Below are positions 18,453 through 27,186 of a DNA stretch of 40,759 bases, piece by piece. The notes under the pieces are model-generated. The model was not told the origin of the DNA, made no database searches, and saw nothing but the letters and a program-made list of their open reading frames with translations. Location of the stretch: assembly GCA_910583685.1 (NCBI GenBank), contig CAJTXY010000010.1, positions 1 to 40,759 of the forward strand, given 5' to 3'. A program made the translations under genes and the position numbers. Origin of the DNA: an uncultured Bacilli bacterium (GTDB lineage Bacteria > Bacillota_I > Bacilli_A > RF39 > UBA660). The first letter of the stretch is position 1, and the number at the start of each line of letters is the position of its first letter.

Positions 18453-19256
18453 TTATTCTTCTCCAGTCCAAATTGTAACTCTATTGATAAATGCTTCTAA
18501 GTCTTTATCACTAAGTTCTAATTCTCCTGGTGTTTTCTTCAAGCTCTCAGAAGTTGGTACTGGAATCATTGTTGTATCATAAGTTCTTAAGAAGCTTGCT
18601 TTCTTTAATAAAATATAATATTTCTCAGGAACAGCAAAGATAATCATTGCAGGTGTTCTCTGTTCATCTAGGTTAGAGAATACAGCTTCACCATTACTAT
18701 CTTTTACTGCTAGTACTTTAATATTCTTTAATAGTTTTCCAACCATTATTTTATCTTCTGTTGCTTGGGCATTTGCCTCTACTCTATTAATTGCTTTTAA
18801 GTAGATATCAATATAGTTTCCAGGGTAAATTGAGTTACCATAACTAGATTCCATATCTACTGGGAAATTGTATAGTACATAGCCTTTTGGATAGTCTAAT
18901 AAAATACTATTTTTTGCTTGTTCTTTTTCTACTACACTGCGGGAATAGAAAAGACTTCCTTCTGGTATGATACTATCTACAGATGTATATTTTCCAACAA
19001 CACTTGAAACATTGGTAATAACGCTTCCTTTGATCATTGCTGGAGGAACCTCTGTTGTTCCTACCATATCTTCAGTGATTTGTACTCCAGGTGATATTGT
19101 TTGTTTTGCATATGCTACTGTTATAGGATTTGTCGCTTGTTTTACACGCATATTATATCCAACATATAAAACGATTACTGCTAAAATCACACCTACAACG
19201 GTAACAGTATTTTTGTTTGTAAAAAATTTTTTTAATCCTACTGTTATATTATTCAT
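18453..19256 (-). CDS. cpaB: CpaB/RcpC-like SAF-domain pilus protein
   Basis: One N-terminal membrane helix (about 18-36) is followed by AKQTISPGVQITEDMV, the start of an SAF domain, then a second beta-rich region (YPGNYIDIYLKAI). This is the CpaB/RcpC layout; in Tad systems this protein is exported and helps assemble or stabilise the pilus at the cell envelope. It starts 15 bp after its upstream neighbour, with GGGGA before the ATG, and precedes the ATPase gene as in many Tad loci. Confidence 0.85.
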   Translation of the reverse strand: MNNITVGLKKFFTNKNTVTVVGVILAVIVLYVGYNMRVKQATNPITVAYAKQTISPGVQITEDMVGTTEVPPAMIKGSVITNVSSVVGKYTSVDSIIPEGSLFYSRSVVEKEQAKNSILLDYPKGYVLYNFPVDMESSYGNSIYPGNYIDIYLKAINRVEANAQATEDKIMVGKLLKNIKVLAVKDSNGEAVFSNLDEQRTPAMIIFAVPEKYYILLKKASFLRTYDTTMIPVPTSESLKKTPGELELSDKDLEAFINRVTIWTGEE

Positions 19257-19271
19257 TGTATCTCCCCTTTT

Positions 19272-19721
19272 CTATTTATTTTGAACTGTTATTGCCCTTT
19301 TACGTAGTAAATCAGTCGCGATGATATCTGTTTTAAAATTGTTTTCCAAAACGGCATTTAGAGATGTTGTAATATCAATATCTTTAAAAGTTGCAGAATC
19401 ACTTGATGATACTTTTACACTTACTTTCGGTGGTGTCTCATTTAAATCATAAAAATTGATTTTATAATTTTTATTTTGATCAATTGTATCTGCAAAACGT
19501 CTTACAAAACTTTCTACAAATCTCTCTTTGTCTACTCTTAATTGGCCACTATCATGATAGTAGCTTTCATCAATTGAATCTACCATTGCAGCTTCTGTTG
19601 TTTCTTTTAATAGGTAGTAGTCCAGATCACCCCCTGTGGAGTAATTCTGGACTGTATTTATTAAGAAGAACGCTACAATAGCTAAAAGGATTAATCCTAC
19701 TGTTAACATTGCTTTATTCAT
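19272..19721 (-). CDS. Small membrane-anchored exported protein of the Tad segment
   Basis: The 149-residue protein has an N-terminal helix (MLTVGLILLAIVAFFLINT) and an exported alpha-plus-beta domain with no Cys. It lies between the Cys-rich secreted protein and CpaB. The layout resembles TadE/TadF-type pseudopilins or DUF5411-like proteins, but I see no decisive motif. A minor pilin or assembly role is inferred from position only. Confidence 0.6.
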   Translation of the reverse strand: MNKAMLTVGLILLAIVAFFLINTVQNYSTGGDLDYYLLKETTEAAMVDSIDESYYHDSGQLRVDKERFVESFVRRFADTIDQNKNYKINFYDLNETPPKVSVKVSSSDSATFKDIDITTSLNAVLENNFKTDIIATDLLRKRAITVQNK

Positions 19722-19740
19722 ATTTTTTCACCTACCTATT

Positions 19741-22521
19741 TTATCTACTTCCCGCTAAAGCTTCGTATGATGTTATACAAGAGTCTTTTGTAATCATTGA
19801 CGATGTTACACATTTTCCACCCTCTTGGTTATTACATCCAATTGCTGATGTATATCTTGTCGTTACAACACCAGTTCCTAGTTCATCTAGTAATGCACTT
19901 CTATATACTGAACGATTTACTGTTGTATCTTTTTTCTTATCACGAGTTCCAGTATAGTTTAAGAAAGTCTTTTGTTTTCTATTTGTTGCTTTAATTTTAC
20001 TAATTGTTGATGGTGTTAAAGTAATACTATAATCTAGGTACTTAGAATCATTTTTATAAATTGAGTCCCCTTTTCCTTGAATATCTGTAATTAAAGCAGT
20101 TGGTGCCACTGGATAGGTTTTATCTGATAAATCGGTTGCTGCACAACTCCAGTTCCATCCTGTCTCCCTTCCTGTTTCCGTCGGATTTGTTGTTTCTTTT
20201 TCTCCTACAAATAAGTCATCAAGTGCTGCTGCTTTATAACGATAATTTGTAAAGTCTGTTGTACAACCTTCACATTTTGGATCGTTAATGTCACAGTTTG
20301 CAGGACAATTGTTTTTTTCTGGAGGGGTACAATTAGGATCTGTTGCTGGATTACAAGAAGTATCATCCTCTGGTATTTCATTATTGATCGCATAGAAACA
20401 TTTAATATTTAATTTCCAATTAAAGCGTCCAAAGTTTTTAATACTTGCTTTAATATTGTATTTAAGATTCTTAGTAATTACAGCTTTTTCGTCGTCTGTA
20501 TAATTTGCTAATCCACGTTCCCAATTCCACCAATCTTTATTTACATTCAATGCATTTATTGGCGTACAGAATTGATTTGGTTTATGTTTATAATATACTT
20601 CTTCATTTTTTGGTGGTCGTTTAGTAACTACGCTACCATCTTTGTTATATGTCCAAACACCTGGGAAGTTAATTAGTGTACGATAATCATTTCCTTCGGC
20701 ATCGACATCTCCATAACAAACACCAGTATGATCATTAATAATAGAATCTCCTGCTGGTTCTTTCTTAGAGCCATCTGTTGTATTATTTGGTTTATTAGTA
20801 GCGGTATAATCAACCCAATTGTTTTTACCATCACTTGGTAAAACACTCATATTAAATGTTGTTGTTTTTTCTTCACATTTTGCATAATTATTACATTCTG
20901 CTATTTTCCTATTGTACTCTTCTAAAGCAGCTTCGTATTCTTTTTGTGCTTGTTCAGGATTTATGTTAGTACCTGCACTACATCCTTTCCACCTACAATT
21001 ATCAATACATCCATGTCTTCTTTTAATTCCTTTAGTTGATCCCCAAGATTTCTCAGGATAATACTGAGCCGGGTAACCACTTGCTGCACCATTTTGTCTA
21101 TAATCTATTATTGTTCTTCTCGCTTTTTCTAACGAATTAAAGTAATATCTTCCATAGTAGATCCATTCTGAATTACAATTATCTTCATGTACCCATTGAA
21201 TAAATCCAGATTTAGTATCTTCATTTGACCATGCATAGTACCCTTTACCATTTTCTAGAATGTCAGAGTAAATACTTTCAATAGAAGCATTTTGATTACA
21301 TCTTGGTGCGGAATTATTATTTATTTTTTGAGCTTTTACATCTGAGTTATATGAGAGCATCTGTTTTGTGCTAGAGGCACCATATACTTTTTTGTAACAC
21401 TTATTAATGCAGCTTTGACTGTATTTTCCTTTATCACATTCTAATATACACTTATCAAAGTCTTCAGTTGGACCTGCTTGATCATTCCACCAACTACCTA
21501 AGTCACCACCATTATGAGTACAATATGGATAAGGATTACAAACTGCAGGCATTTGAGGTTTACTATCTTCCCTTATTTCTGTCGCACAGGTTACTTTACT
21601 TTTTACTTCTACTGTATAAGTAAAACATAATCCTGCCTTAGTTGCTATTGGTGCATCATATACTACTGTTAACTCTTCTTTACAATCTGTATGACATACA
21701 TCATTTTTTACAACATTTAATTTTGTATGTACATATTTTTCTACATTTTTTTCTTTACTCCAAGGGTCACACTTTAAAGTTGAATCTATATTTGTGTTGT
21801 CCACTTCTTTAAATCCCACAGATTCTGGTAATTGTCCCTGAATATTATTTTTTGCTTTTTCTTTAATTTCCCAGCTTGCTTTTACATTCTTTATCATACT
21901 CTTTAAGTTAGATTTGCTATAATTTGCTTCTACCTGTTCTCTATAGCAATAACTCATTGCACTTTTCATAAATTCTACAGCTTCTGGTCCCATTGCTGCT
22001 ACTTCATCACGGAATGTTTTACAAATACCATTATAAGAGTCATTAATTTCAAGCTGATTAGCTACACCTTTCGTAATGGTTGTTTCATATTTGGCTTTTA
22101 TTACATCTCCGCTTTTTGGTGTATAGTTTGGATCCTGTTCTGTTAATTCCAATGTTACCTGAATACTTAAATCATAATTTGGATTATAAGGAATCCGAAT
22201 TGGATTCATTGGAGTTAAGGAATAAGAATTTTCTAAGGAATTATATCCTGCACTATTGTTACCTTTTGTTGTGACAGCAAAACTACCATGGTTTGCTTTC
22301 AGTTCAATGTAAGAATCATTTACTAATTCTACACTTGGAGCATAATACTTATAGTCAGCTAATTCTTTTGGAGTTAAATCCTCGTATTTTTTTGAATCAC
22401 CTGGTTCTATGATACTTATTTTCGGATCAGCCATTACTACCTGGCTATTTAATAACGATAAAATTGTAGTACAAAGTATTACTAATATCAATATTATTTT
22501 TTTCTTATTATGCTTTTTCAT
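19741..22521 (-). CDS. Large secreted cysteine-rich protein
   Basis: A basic start and hydrophobic signal (ILILVILCTTILSLL, then SQVVMA) lead into about 895 exported residues with roughly 33 Cys and no C-terminal anchor. Cys pairs occur as DNCRWKGC, CPANCDINDPKCEGC and similar, pointing to many disulphides. No enzymatic domain is recognised. It lies between sortase and Tad genes, so it is probably a secreted pilus-associated subunit or adhesin. The ATG at 22521 is preferred: GGGAG lies 9 nt upstream, whereas the ATG at 22530 is too close to it. Its 5' end overlaps the sortase gene by about 14 bp. Confidence 0.7.
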   Translation of the reverse strand: MKKHNKKKIILILVILCTTILSLLNSQVVMADPKISIIEPGDSKKYEDLTPKELADYKYYAPSVELVNDSYIELKANHGSFAVTTKGNNSAGYNSLENSYSLTPMNPIRIPYNPNYDLSIQVTLELTEQDPNYTPKSGDVIKAKYETTITKGVANQLEINDSYNGICKTFRDEVAAMGPEAVEFMKSAMSYCYREQVEANYSKSNLKSMIKNVKASWEIKEKAKNNIQGQLPESVGFKEVDNTNIDSTLKCDPWSKEKNVEKYVHTKLNVVKNDVCHTDCKEELTVVYDAPIATKAGLCFTYTVEVKSKVTCATEIREDSKPQMPAVCNPYPYCTHNGGDLGSWWNDQAGPTEDFDKCILECDKGKYSQSCINKCYKKVYGASSTKQMLSYNSDVKAQKINNNSAPRCNQNASIESIYSDILENGKGYYAWSNEDTKSGFIQWVHEDNCNSEWIYYGRYYFNSLEKARRTIIDYRQNGAASGYPAQYYPEKSWGSTKGIKRRHGCIDNCRWKGCSAGTNINPEQAQKEYEAALEEYNRKIAECNNYAKCEEKTTTFNMSVLPSDGKNNWVDYTATNKPNNTTDGSKKEPAGDSIINDHTGVCYGDVDAEGNDYRTLINFPGVWTYNKDGSVVTKRPPKNEEVYYKHKPNQFCTPINALNVNKDWWNWERGLANYTDDEKAVITKNLKYNIKASIKNFGRFNWKLNIKCFYAINNEIPEDDTSCNPATDPNCTPPEKNNCPANCDINDPKCEGCTTDFTNYRYKAAALDDLFVGEKETTNPTETGRETGWNWSCAATDLSDKTYPVAPTALITDIQGKGDSIYKNDSKYLDYSITLTPSTISKIKATNRKQKTFLNYTGTRDKKKDTTVNRSVYRSALLDELGTGVVTTRYTSAIGCNNQEGGKCVTSSMITKDSCITSYEALAGSR

Positions 22522-23314
22522 CCGACACATCTCCCTTCATTTCTTCCTTTATTTTATCATATTTTGGCAATTCTGCAACCTTATAATGAATAATATTTTC
22601 ATTTTCTCTCACTTTTCTTGCATCAATTTTAAAATCTACCTTTAGGTCTGGACCAAAAAATCTGGTACAAGTAACTAAAGTAATAATATCATCATTCTTA
22701 TTTACATCTACTTTATAATCATAAAAACTCATTTCTTTTGCTTGTTCTATGTAGAGAGACAATTTCTTCTTACTAAATTCTTTTTCACGGTATAATACAT
22801 AAGAGTCTTTTATAAAACTAACAGCAAAAATTTTATATAAATAGTTTTTTCCACCAATGGTATATTGTATATATTGATTTTCTTTTGCAAAATCATAATA
22901 AACAAAGGACATCAAATGTTCGAATCGTTTATGGTCAGGATTGGCAATCAAAGGGTTCTTAGATACATTTAAAATATTATGTCCTATAACAAATTCCCTA
23001 TTTCCCAGCTTTTCTTTTTCTTCATTTGTCCAACCAAAGTCATAGGTTAAATTATCTGGTTTTAAGTCCTCACTATTATATATAATGGGATGATCTATAT
23101 TGGTTCCTTGTACTCTTAACCATCCCACTACTTTTTCTTTACGTTTTTTTTGTTCCTTTTTAATCTGCTCTGTTCTATCTTCTATTTTATAAACGGGATT
23201 TTTCTTCTGTATAAAATCTATTCCTATAGGAACGAGAAAACTTAGAGATATTAATATTATTATCCCTAAGATTATCTTATTTCTATTTAGTTTTATTTTC
23301 CTGCACTTTTTCAT
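22508..23314 (-). CDS. Class B-like sortase
   Basis: The 268-residue protein has one N-terminal membrane anchor (about 14-33) and the class B pattern VVGWLRVQGTNIDHPI, catalytic His in VIGHN (about 112) and Cys in LVTCTR (about 216). Sortases cleave a C-terminal sorting signal and attach the protein to the wall or to pilin. The Arg normally found about eight to ten residues after Cys appears as Lys (GPDLKVDFK), with an Arg instead two residues after Cys. No protein in the window has a clear LPXTG or NPQTN signal with a C-terminal helix and basic tail, so the substrate is unseen. Confidence 0.82.
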   Translation of the reverse strand: MKKCRKIKLNRNKIILGIIILISLSFLVPIGIDFIQKKNPVYKIEDRTEQIKKEQKKRKEKVVGWLRVQGTNIDHPIIYNSEDLKPDNLTYDFGWTNEEKEKLGNREFVIGHNILNVSKNPLIANPDHKRFEHLMSFVYYDFAKENQYIQYTIGGKNYLYKIFAVSFIKDSYVLYREKEFSKKKLSLYIEQAKEMSFYDYKVDVNKNDDIITLVTCTRFFGPDLKVDFKIDARKVRENENIIHYKVAELPKYDKIKEEMKGDVSDEKA

Positions 23315-23331
23315 ACTATACTCCTAGTAAA

Positions 23332-25122
23332 CTATTTTGATAACGTATAAGGTTCTTCAGCAGTTCCTTTACCATCTAAAATTGTTGCATTTTTCTTTAT
23401 ATGAGCAATAATTCTAACATTTCCTTTTTTCTCTTTCGTTTGTCTTGCAAAATCCACAGTTCCTGTATTTGTTATAATATATTTTCGTCCAGCTTCTTTT
23501 GATGAGTCTCTTAGCCAATAAGTTTCGCCTTTGGAAATAGCACTAAACATTTCACTCGTACTTGGAGCGGCAAATTTTACTTTGTATTTTTGTACTGAAT
23601 CTGCTTTTCCATATTTTGCGTAATTTTTATAAATTGGTACTTCCATTTCATATTTTGCAAACATATCTGTTTTTATGTAGTTAGCACTTTCATGTTCTAT
23701 TTTATAACCAATATTTCCTTTTTCTGTTGGATTATATTGTTCAACATCATTTTCGGTGCTGTATGAGATTTCTTGATAGTCTCCTCCTGCTTTAAGAGAA
23801 CTTGTTGAAATCACTTTTGTAGTTCCATCTGCTTCACTTTCAATAATTCTAAACGTATAGCCACCGTATTTTACATATTCTCCAGTTTGTCTTGTATTTA
23901 GTTTATCTCCTGCTTTAGCAAAGTTTTCTTTTTCTATTACATAAGGGTTTTTAGAAGTTCCCTCTCCACTTTTGATCAGGATTCCCTTTTTTAAGGTTAA
24001 AACTGGTCTTACTACCAAACTGTAATCTTTATTAAATTCCATATATTTGGCATCGGTTCCAACGTACCACTCTCTTGTTGTCCAAGCTTCTTTATTATTT
24101 TTCGTATTAGCAAGCCACAATAATGTACTTGTATAAAGATATGAAGAATTTTCATTTAGTGAATTTGCCATATCTTCAACTGTTAAAATTCCTACTTTTT
24201 TCTTTACTCTTTTTTTCGAACAGCCCGTTGTTTGGAGATTTACGGTGTTCAACTCTTCTTCACAGAATTCTCCTTCTGTTAAGAATTCTTTGGCACTCTC
24301 TGTTAAATGAGCATAATAGTAATTGTTTAACCAGTCTTGGATTCCTTCATGATCAAGATGGGCGATATTTTCATCTGCTACAATCCGGACACTGCCGTCG
24401 TTATTCACTCCAATAATTCTAAATAACATATTAGATAATTTTAAATAGTTATTACTTACTCGTCCTGTATAGTAGCCTTTTTTTTCTGTATCATTATTTA
24501 TTACACCATTTAATCTTTGTACTACTTTTACTGTTCTTTCGACTATTGTTTCATTATTCAAGGAGTCATATGCTTTGTATGTTACTTTATATGTTCCTAG
24601 TTTATCTGTATTTACATCATTATTCTTTATAACTACATCTTCTTTTTTTAGTTCTTTATCTACTTTATCATAGACAGATTTTACGCCTTTTTCATCATAA
24701 GTTTCTCCCTTATCTAAAGTAATTACACTGTCCCCATTTAATGTAATTTCTGGCCCTGTATGATCTACTGCTGAAGATAGATAACCACATTTTAGATAAA
24801 CATAGTATTTATGTTCATTGCCCTCTTTTCTTACCTTTACCCAAGAATCATTTGCGGAACATACTTTTTTACTATAGGGAACATACAAATCACCTATATA
24901 TTTTTCACTTGCAAGCTCTGATAGTTTTAATGTTCTTACCTCATCTTTTTCAGGTAACTGTGTGTAATTAATTTCAAAATAATGTTTAGCGGCATTTTTC
25001 ATTTCTTTTTCATTTTTATTAAAATATCCTAATGGGTAAATGATAAAAAACCATACGAATAAAATAATAATACTACACGTTACTACAATTTTTATAATCT
25101 TGTTTCTTTTTTCCTTCGTCAT
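23332..25122 (-). CDS. Membrane-anchored exported repeat protein (Ig-like plus two DUF6273-like units)
   Basis: A single N-terminal membrane helix (about 8-31) is followed by a pilin-like stalk (MKNAAKHYFEINYTQLP) that resembles the protein at 154-1335. Next comes a DUF5011-type Ig-like domain (about 122-202: GPEITLNGDSVI, then GTYKVTYKAYDSL) and two DUF6273-like units (about 215-395 and 405-596), ending GEGTSKNPYVI and GKGTAEEPYTL. The shared termini show that these units are homologous to the last gene of the block. A surface or pilus-tip role is inferred; no enzyme motif is seen. Confidence 0.7.
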   Translation of the reverse strand: MTKEKRNKIIKIVVTCSIIILFVWFFIIYPLGYFNKNEKEMKNAAKHYFEINYTQLPEKDEVRTLKLSELASEKYIGDLYVPYSKKVCSANDSWVKVRKEGNEHKYYVYLKCGYLSSAVDHTGPEITLNGDSVITLDKGETYDEKGVKSVYDKVDKELKKEDVVIKNNDVNTDKLGTYKVTYKAYDSLNNETIVERTVKVVQRLNGVINNDTEKKGYYTGRVSNNYLKLSNMLFRIIGVNNDGSVRIVADENIAHLDHEGIQDWLNNYYYAHLTESAKEFLTEGEFCEEELNTVNLQTTGCSKKRVKKKVGILTVEDMANSLNENSSYLYTSTLLWLANTKNNKEAWTTREWYVGTDAKYMEFNKDYSLVVRPVLTLKKGILIKSGEGTSKNPYVIEKENFAKAGDKLNTRQTGEYVKYGGYTFRIIESEADGTTKVISTSSLKAGGDYQEISYSTENDVEQYNPTEKGNIGYKIEHESANYIKTDMFAKYEMEVPIYKNYAKYGKADSVQKYKVKFAAPSTSEMFSAISKGETYWLRDSSKEAGRKYIITNTGTVDFARQTKEKKGNVRIIAHIKKNATILDGKGTAEEPYTLSK

Positions 25123-25133
25123 TTTTCTCTCTC

Positions 25134-26681
25134 CTATCTTAATTTAAATGTATAACGATTATTTCTGATCGTTAATTCTAGCTTTATGTCGTTACTTGCT
25201 AATATCTCTTCTGGTACCACGATGTAGACACTATTATTCAATGCCTTTTTTGTTAATGCATTTTTTACATTCATTGTTTTTGTTTTTCCGTTATTACTCT
25301 TATAATTTATTCTACCATAGTCTATTAAAAAGTCAATTAATTCTTCTCCTGTAAAATCTAGTGAGGTAAAGTTTATCTTTATAATTTTTTCTCCATTTGT
25401 TCTTACTACTTCTTCACTATAATTTGCACATCCCGTCCTTGGGCAAGCATAATAGTTGTAACTAAATTTATCACCAATAGCCATTTCATCTAGTGTTAAC
25501 TTTTTTTTCTTTTTATTGATGATTAATTGTTGTTCTTTTCCCAAAGGTATTTCTGGTACAGAGGTGATTGTTCTTAAATCTTCTATTTTTAATTTAATTT
25601 TTCTTAAATAAGTTTTACTGCCATTATACTCTTGATAATATAGATTAAATTTATTGATATCTAATTTATTATCGGCTTTAAATATTAATAAAAAGTCATA
25701 TGTTTTTCCATTTTGAAAATCTCTTTTAGAGTATGGGATTCCTAAATCTTTAAAATCATTATCATACATATTCGTGCTTACAATATCATAATTTCTGTTC
25801 ATCAAGTGAAATCTATCGGTGTTCATCGTTCTTATGCCACCGTTATTTTTTACTGCTAGATCTAAGATAATGTAATTATCACCATCTAGTATTTGGCCTT
25901 TTTGATCTTTATCACTTACATAAGCGTTCTTTATTTTAATTTCATAGTCGGATGCTCTTAGTATTTGGCCTTCTTTATATACTTTATGAACAATTCCAAA
26001 GTAGTAATAAGAATAGCCTACTATGATTATAAATAAAATTGTCATTGCCGAATTTAGAATAAATTTATGTTCTAAGTAAAAGTAACCTAGGTTTCTTTTC
26101 AATCTTCTATAGGTTCTTTTAACTGAATGTTTATCAAATTCAAAACTAACTTCTACTTCTTCACGATCAGAACTGTCCATTTCTAAATATTCTTCATCTG
26201 TTTGGAAACTAAATTTATTTAGATCTAGTCCTGTAATACGAATAAATAGAATAATAAATACTAAGTATTGTGGGAAGGATGCCAGTAGGAGCAAGTCCCT
26301 AATTGCTAGTATTTGGGTTACTGCTGTTGTATCATCATAAGTGTGAAAAAAGTTAGTAGTCATTATAAAAACAAATAACATTAATACATATTCTAGTATG
26401 ATAACTAAGTATAGTTTCCAAGGTTTTTCTTTTCTTTTTAGCGTAATTAATAATAATCCACCTATGATAATTACTGCTAGAATTGCTAAGTAGGAAAGCA
26501 AAGTCGTATATTTATCAATGGATTCTAAGAAAGCACTATAGGACTCTAGTTCTACATATTCTTTTACAAAATTATATACTTGTAAATGCTTATAAAATAT
26601 GTATGCACATAAAATCATCAATACAATATGAATTTTCTTAAAGTGTTTAATTAGAAATGCGTATGGTTTTCTTAAAATCAT
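25134..26681 (-). CDS. Polytopic membrane protein with DUF4352-like exported domain
   Basis: Four membrane helices lie in the first 155 residues, then a cytoplasmic charged segment, a fifth helix (about 210-228) and a large exported domain. The latter begins KEGQILRASDYEIKI and continues NYIILDLAVKNNGG, the pattern of DUF4352/telokin-like Ig-fold domains. Its end adds a further beta-rich segment with a CPRTGC pair. GGGAG precedes the ATG at a good distance. The function is unknown; conserved placement at the head of the Tad block suggests an assembly or envelope role. Confidence 0.65.
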   Translation of the reverse strand: MILRKPYAFLIKHFKKIHIVLMILCAYIFYKHLQVYNFVKEYVELESYSAFLESIDKYTTLLSYLAILAVIIIGGLLLITLKRKEKPWKLYLVIILEYVLMLFVFIMTTNFFHTYDDTTAVTQILAIRDLLLLASFPQYLVFIILFIRITGLDLNKFSFQTDEEYLEMDSSDREEVEVSFEFDKHSVKRTYRRLKRNLGYFYLEHKFILNSAMTILFIIIVGYSYYYFGIVHKVYKEGQILRASDYEIKIKNAYVSDKDQKGQILDGDNYIILDLAVKNNGGIRTMNTDRFHLMNRNYDIVSTNMYDNDFKDLGIPYSKRDFQNGKTYDFLLIFKADNKLDINKFNLYYQEYNGSKTYLRKIKLKIEDLRTITSVPEIPLGKEQQLIINKKKKKLTLDEMAIGDKFSYNYYACPRTGCANYSEEVVRTNGEKIIKINFTSLDFTGEELIDFLIDYGRINYKSNNGKTKTMNVKNALTKKALNNSVYIVVPEEILASNDIKLELTIRNNRYTFKLR

Positions 26682-26710
26682 TTAGACCACTCCCTATTTT
26701 ACTCATAATT

Positions 26711-26743
26711 ATTATAACGTACTTTCAAAAAAAAAGAAAGTAC
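26711..26743 (-). promoter_or_regulatory. Hairpin and -10-like box before the 515-residue membrane protein
   Basis: A perfect 8-bp inverted repeat (26719-26726 with 26736-26743) encloses a homopolymer loop; a TATAAT box (26711-26716, minus strand) follows it. No good -35 box is seen. It could be an attenuator or a weak internal promoter. Confidence 0.35.
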
Positions 26744-26766
26744 CAACCTTTCCAATTTTTTCATTT

Positions 26767-27186
26767 TCATTTGGTAAAATTTGTATTTTTATTTTCTTTT
26801 GAAAAAAGTAAAATTATTGTATTTAAAATCATGCATATCATTGTTAGTGATATTAAAAAAAAGTTATTTTTACAATATGTCATACTGAGCTCATATAAAA
26901 TACTTGGACTTAGCTTTGTTACCATTATTCGAGCGAAGATGATCCCTAAATAAAAAGTAAGGGCAATGGTTAAGATATTATAAAGTGTTACTTTTTCTAT
27001 AATCTTTTTTTTCGCTATTAACATAAAGAGGCGTAACATAATATAAATTATAACGGTTATTAAGAAAAGCCAGCCTGAAAACTTAGATTTTATTATTAGT
27101 GGAAATAATAGAATCGTCATTATTAGAAACAGAATTTCTGAGATTAGACTCATATAGTATAAAACTTTATTCACTTTTATACTCAT
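26767..27186 (-). CDS. Small polytopic membrane protein
   Basis: The 139-residue protein is almost entirely hydrophobic, with four helices (about 8-30, 35-55, 68-90 and 105-130) separated by short Lys-rich loops. The start overlaps the end of the Clp-like ATPase gene by about 20 bp, so they are translationally coupled and probably work together. No family is recognised. A membrane partner of the AAA+ ATPase is a reasonable guess from the overlap. Confidence 0.65.
   Translation of the reverse strand: MSIKVNKVLYYMSLISEILFLIMTILLFPLIIKSKFSGWLFLITVIIYIMLRLFMLIAKKKIIEKVTLYNILTIALTFYLGIIFARIMVTKLSPSILYELSMTYCKNNFFLISLTMICMILNTIILLFSKENKNTNFTK

Noticed and set aside
26719..26743. A terminator before the 515-residue membrane protein gene
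   Set aside because: The stem is perfect but no T-run follows it on either strand; it is listed only as a possible regulatory hairpin.
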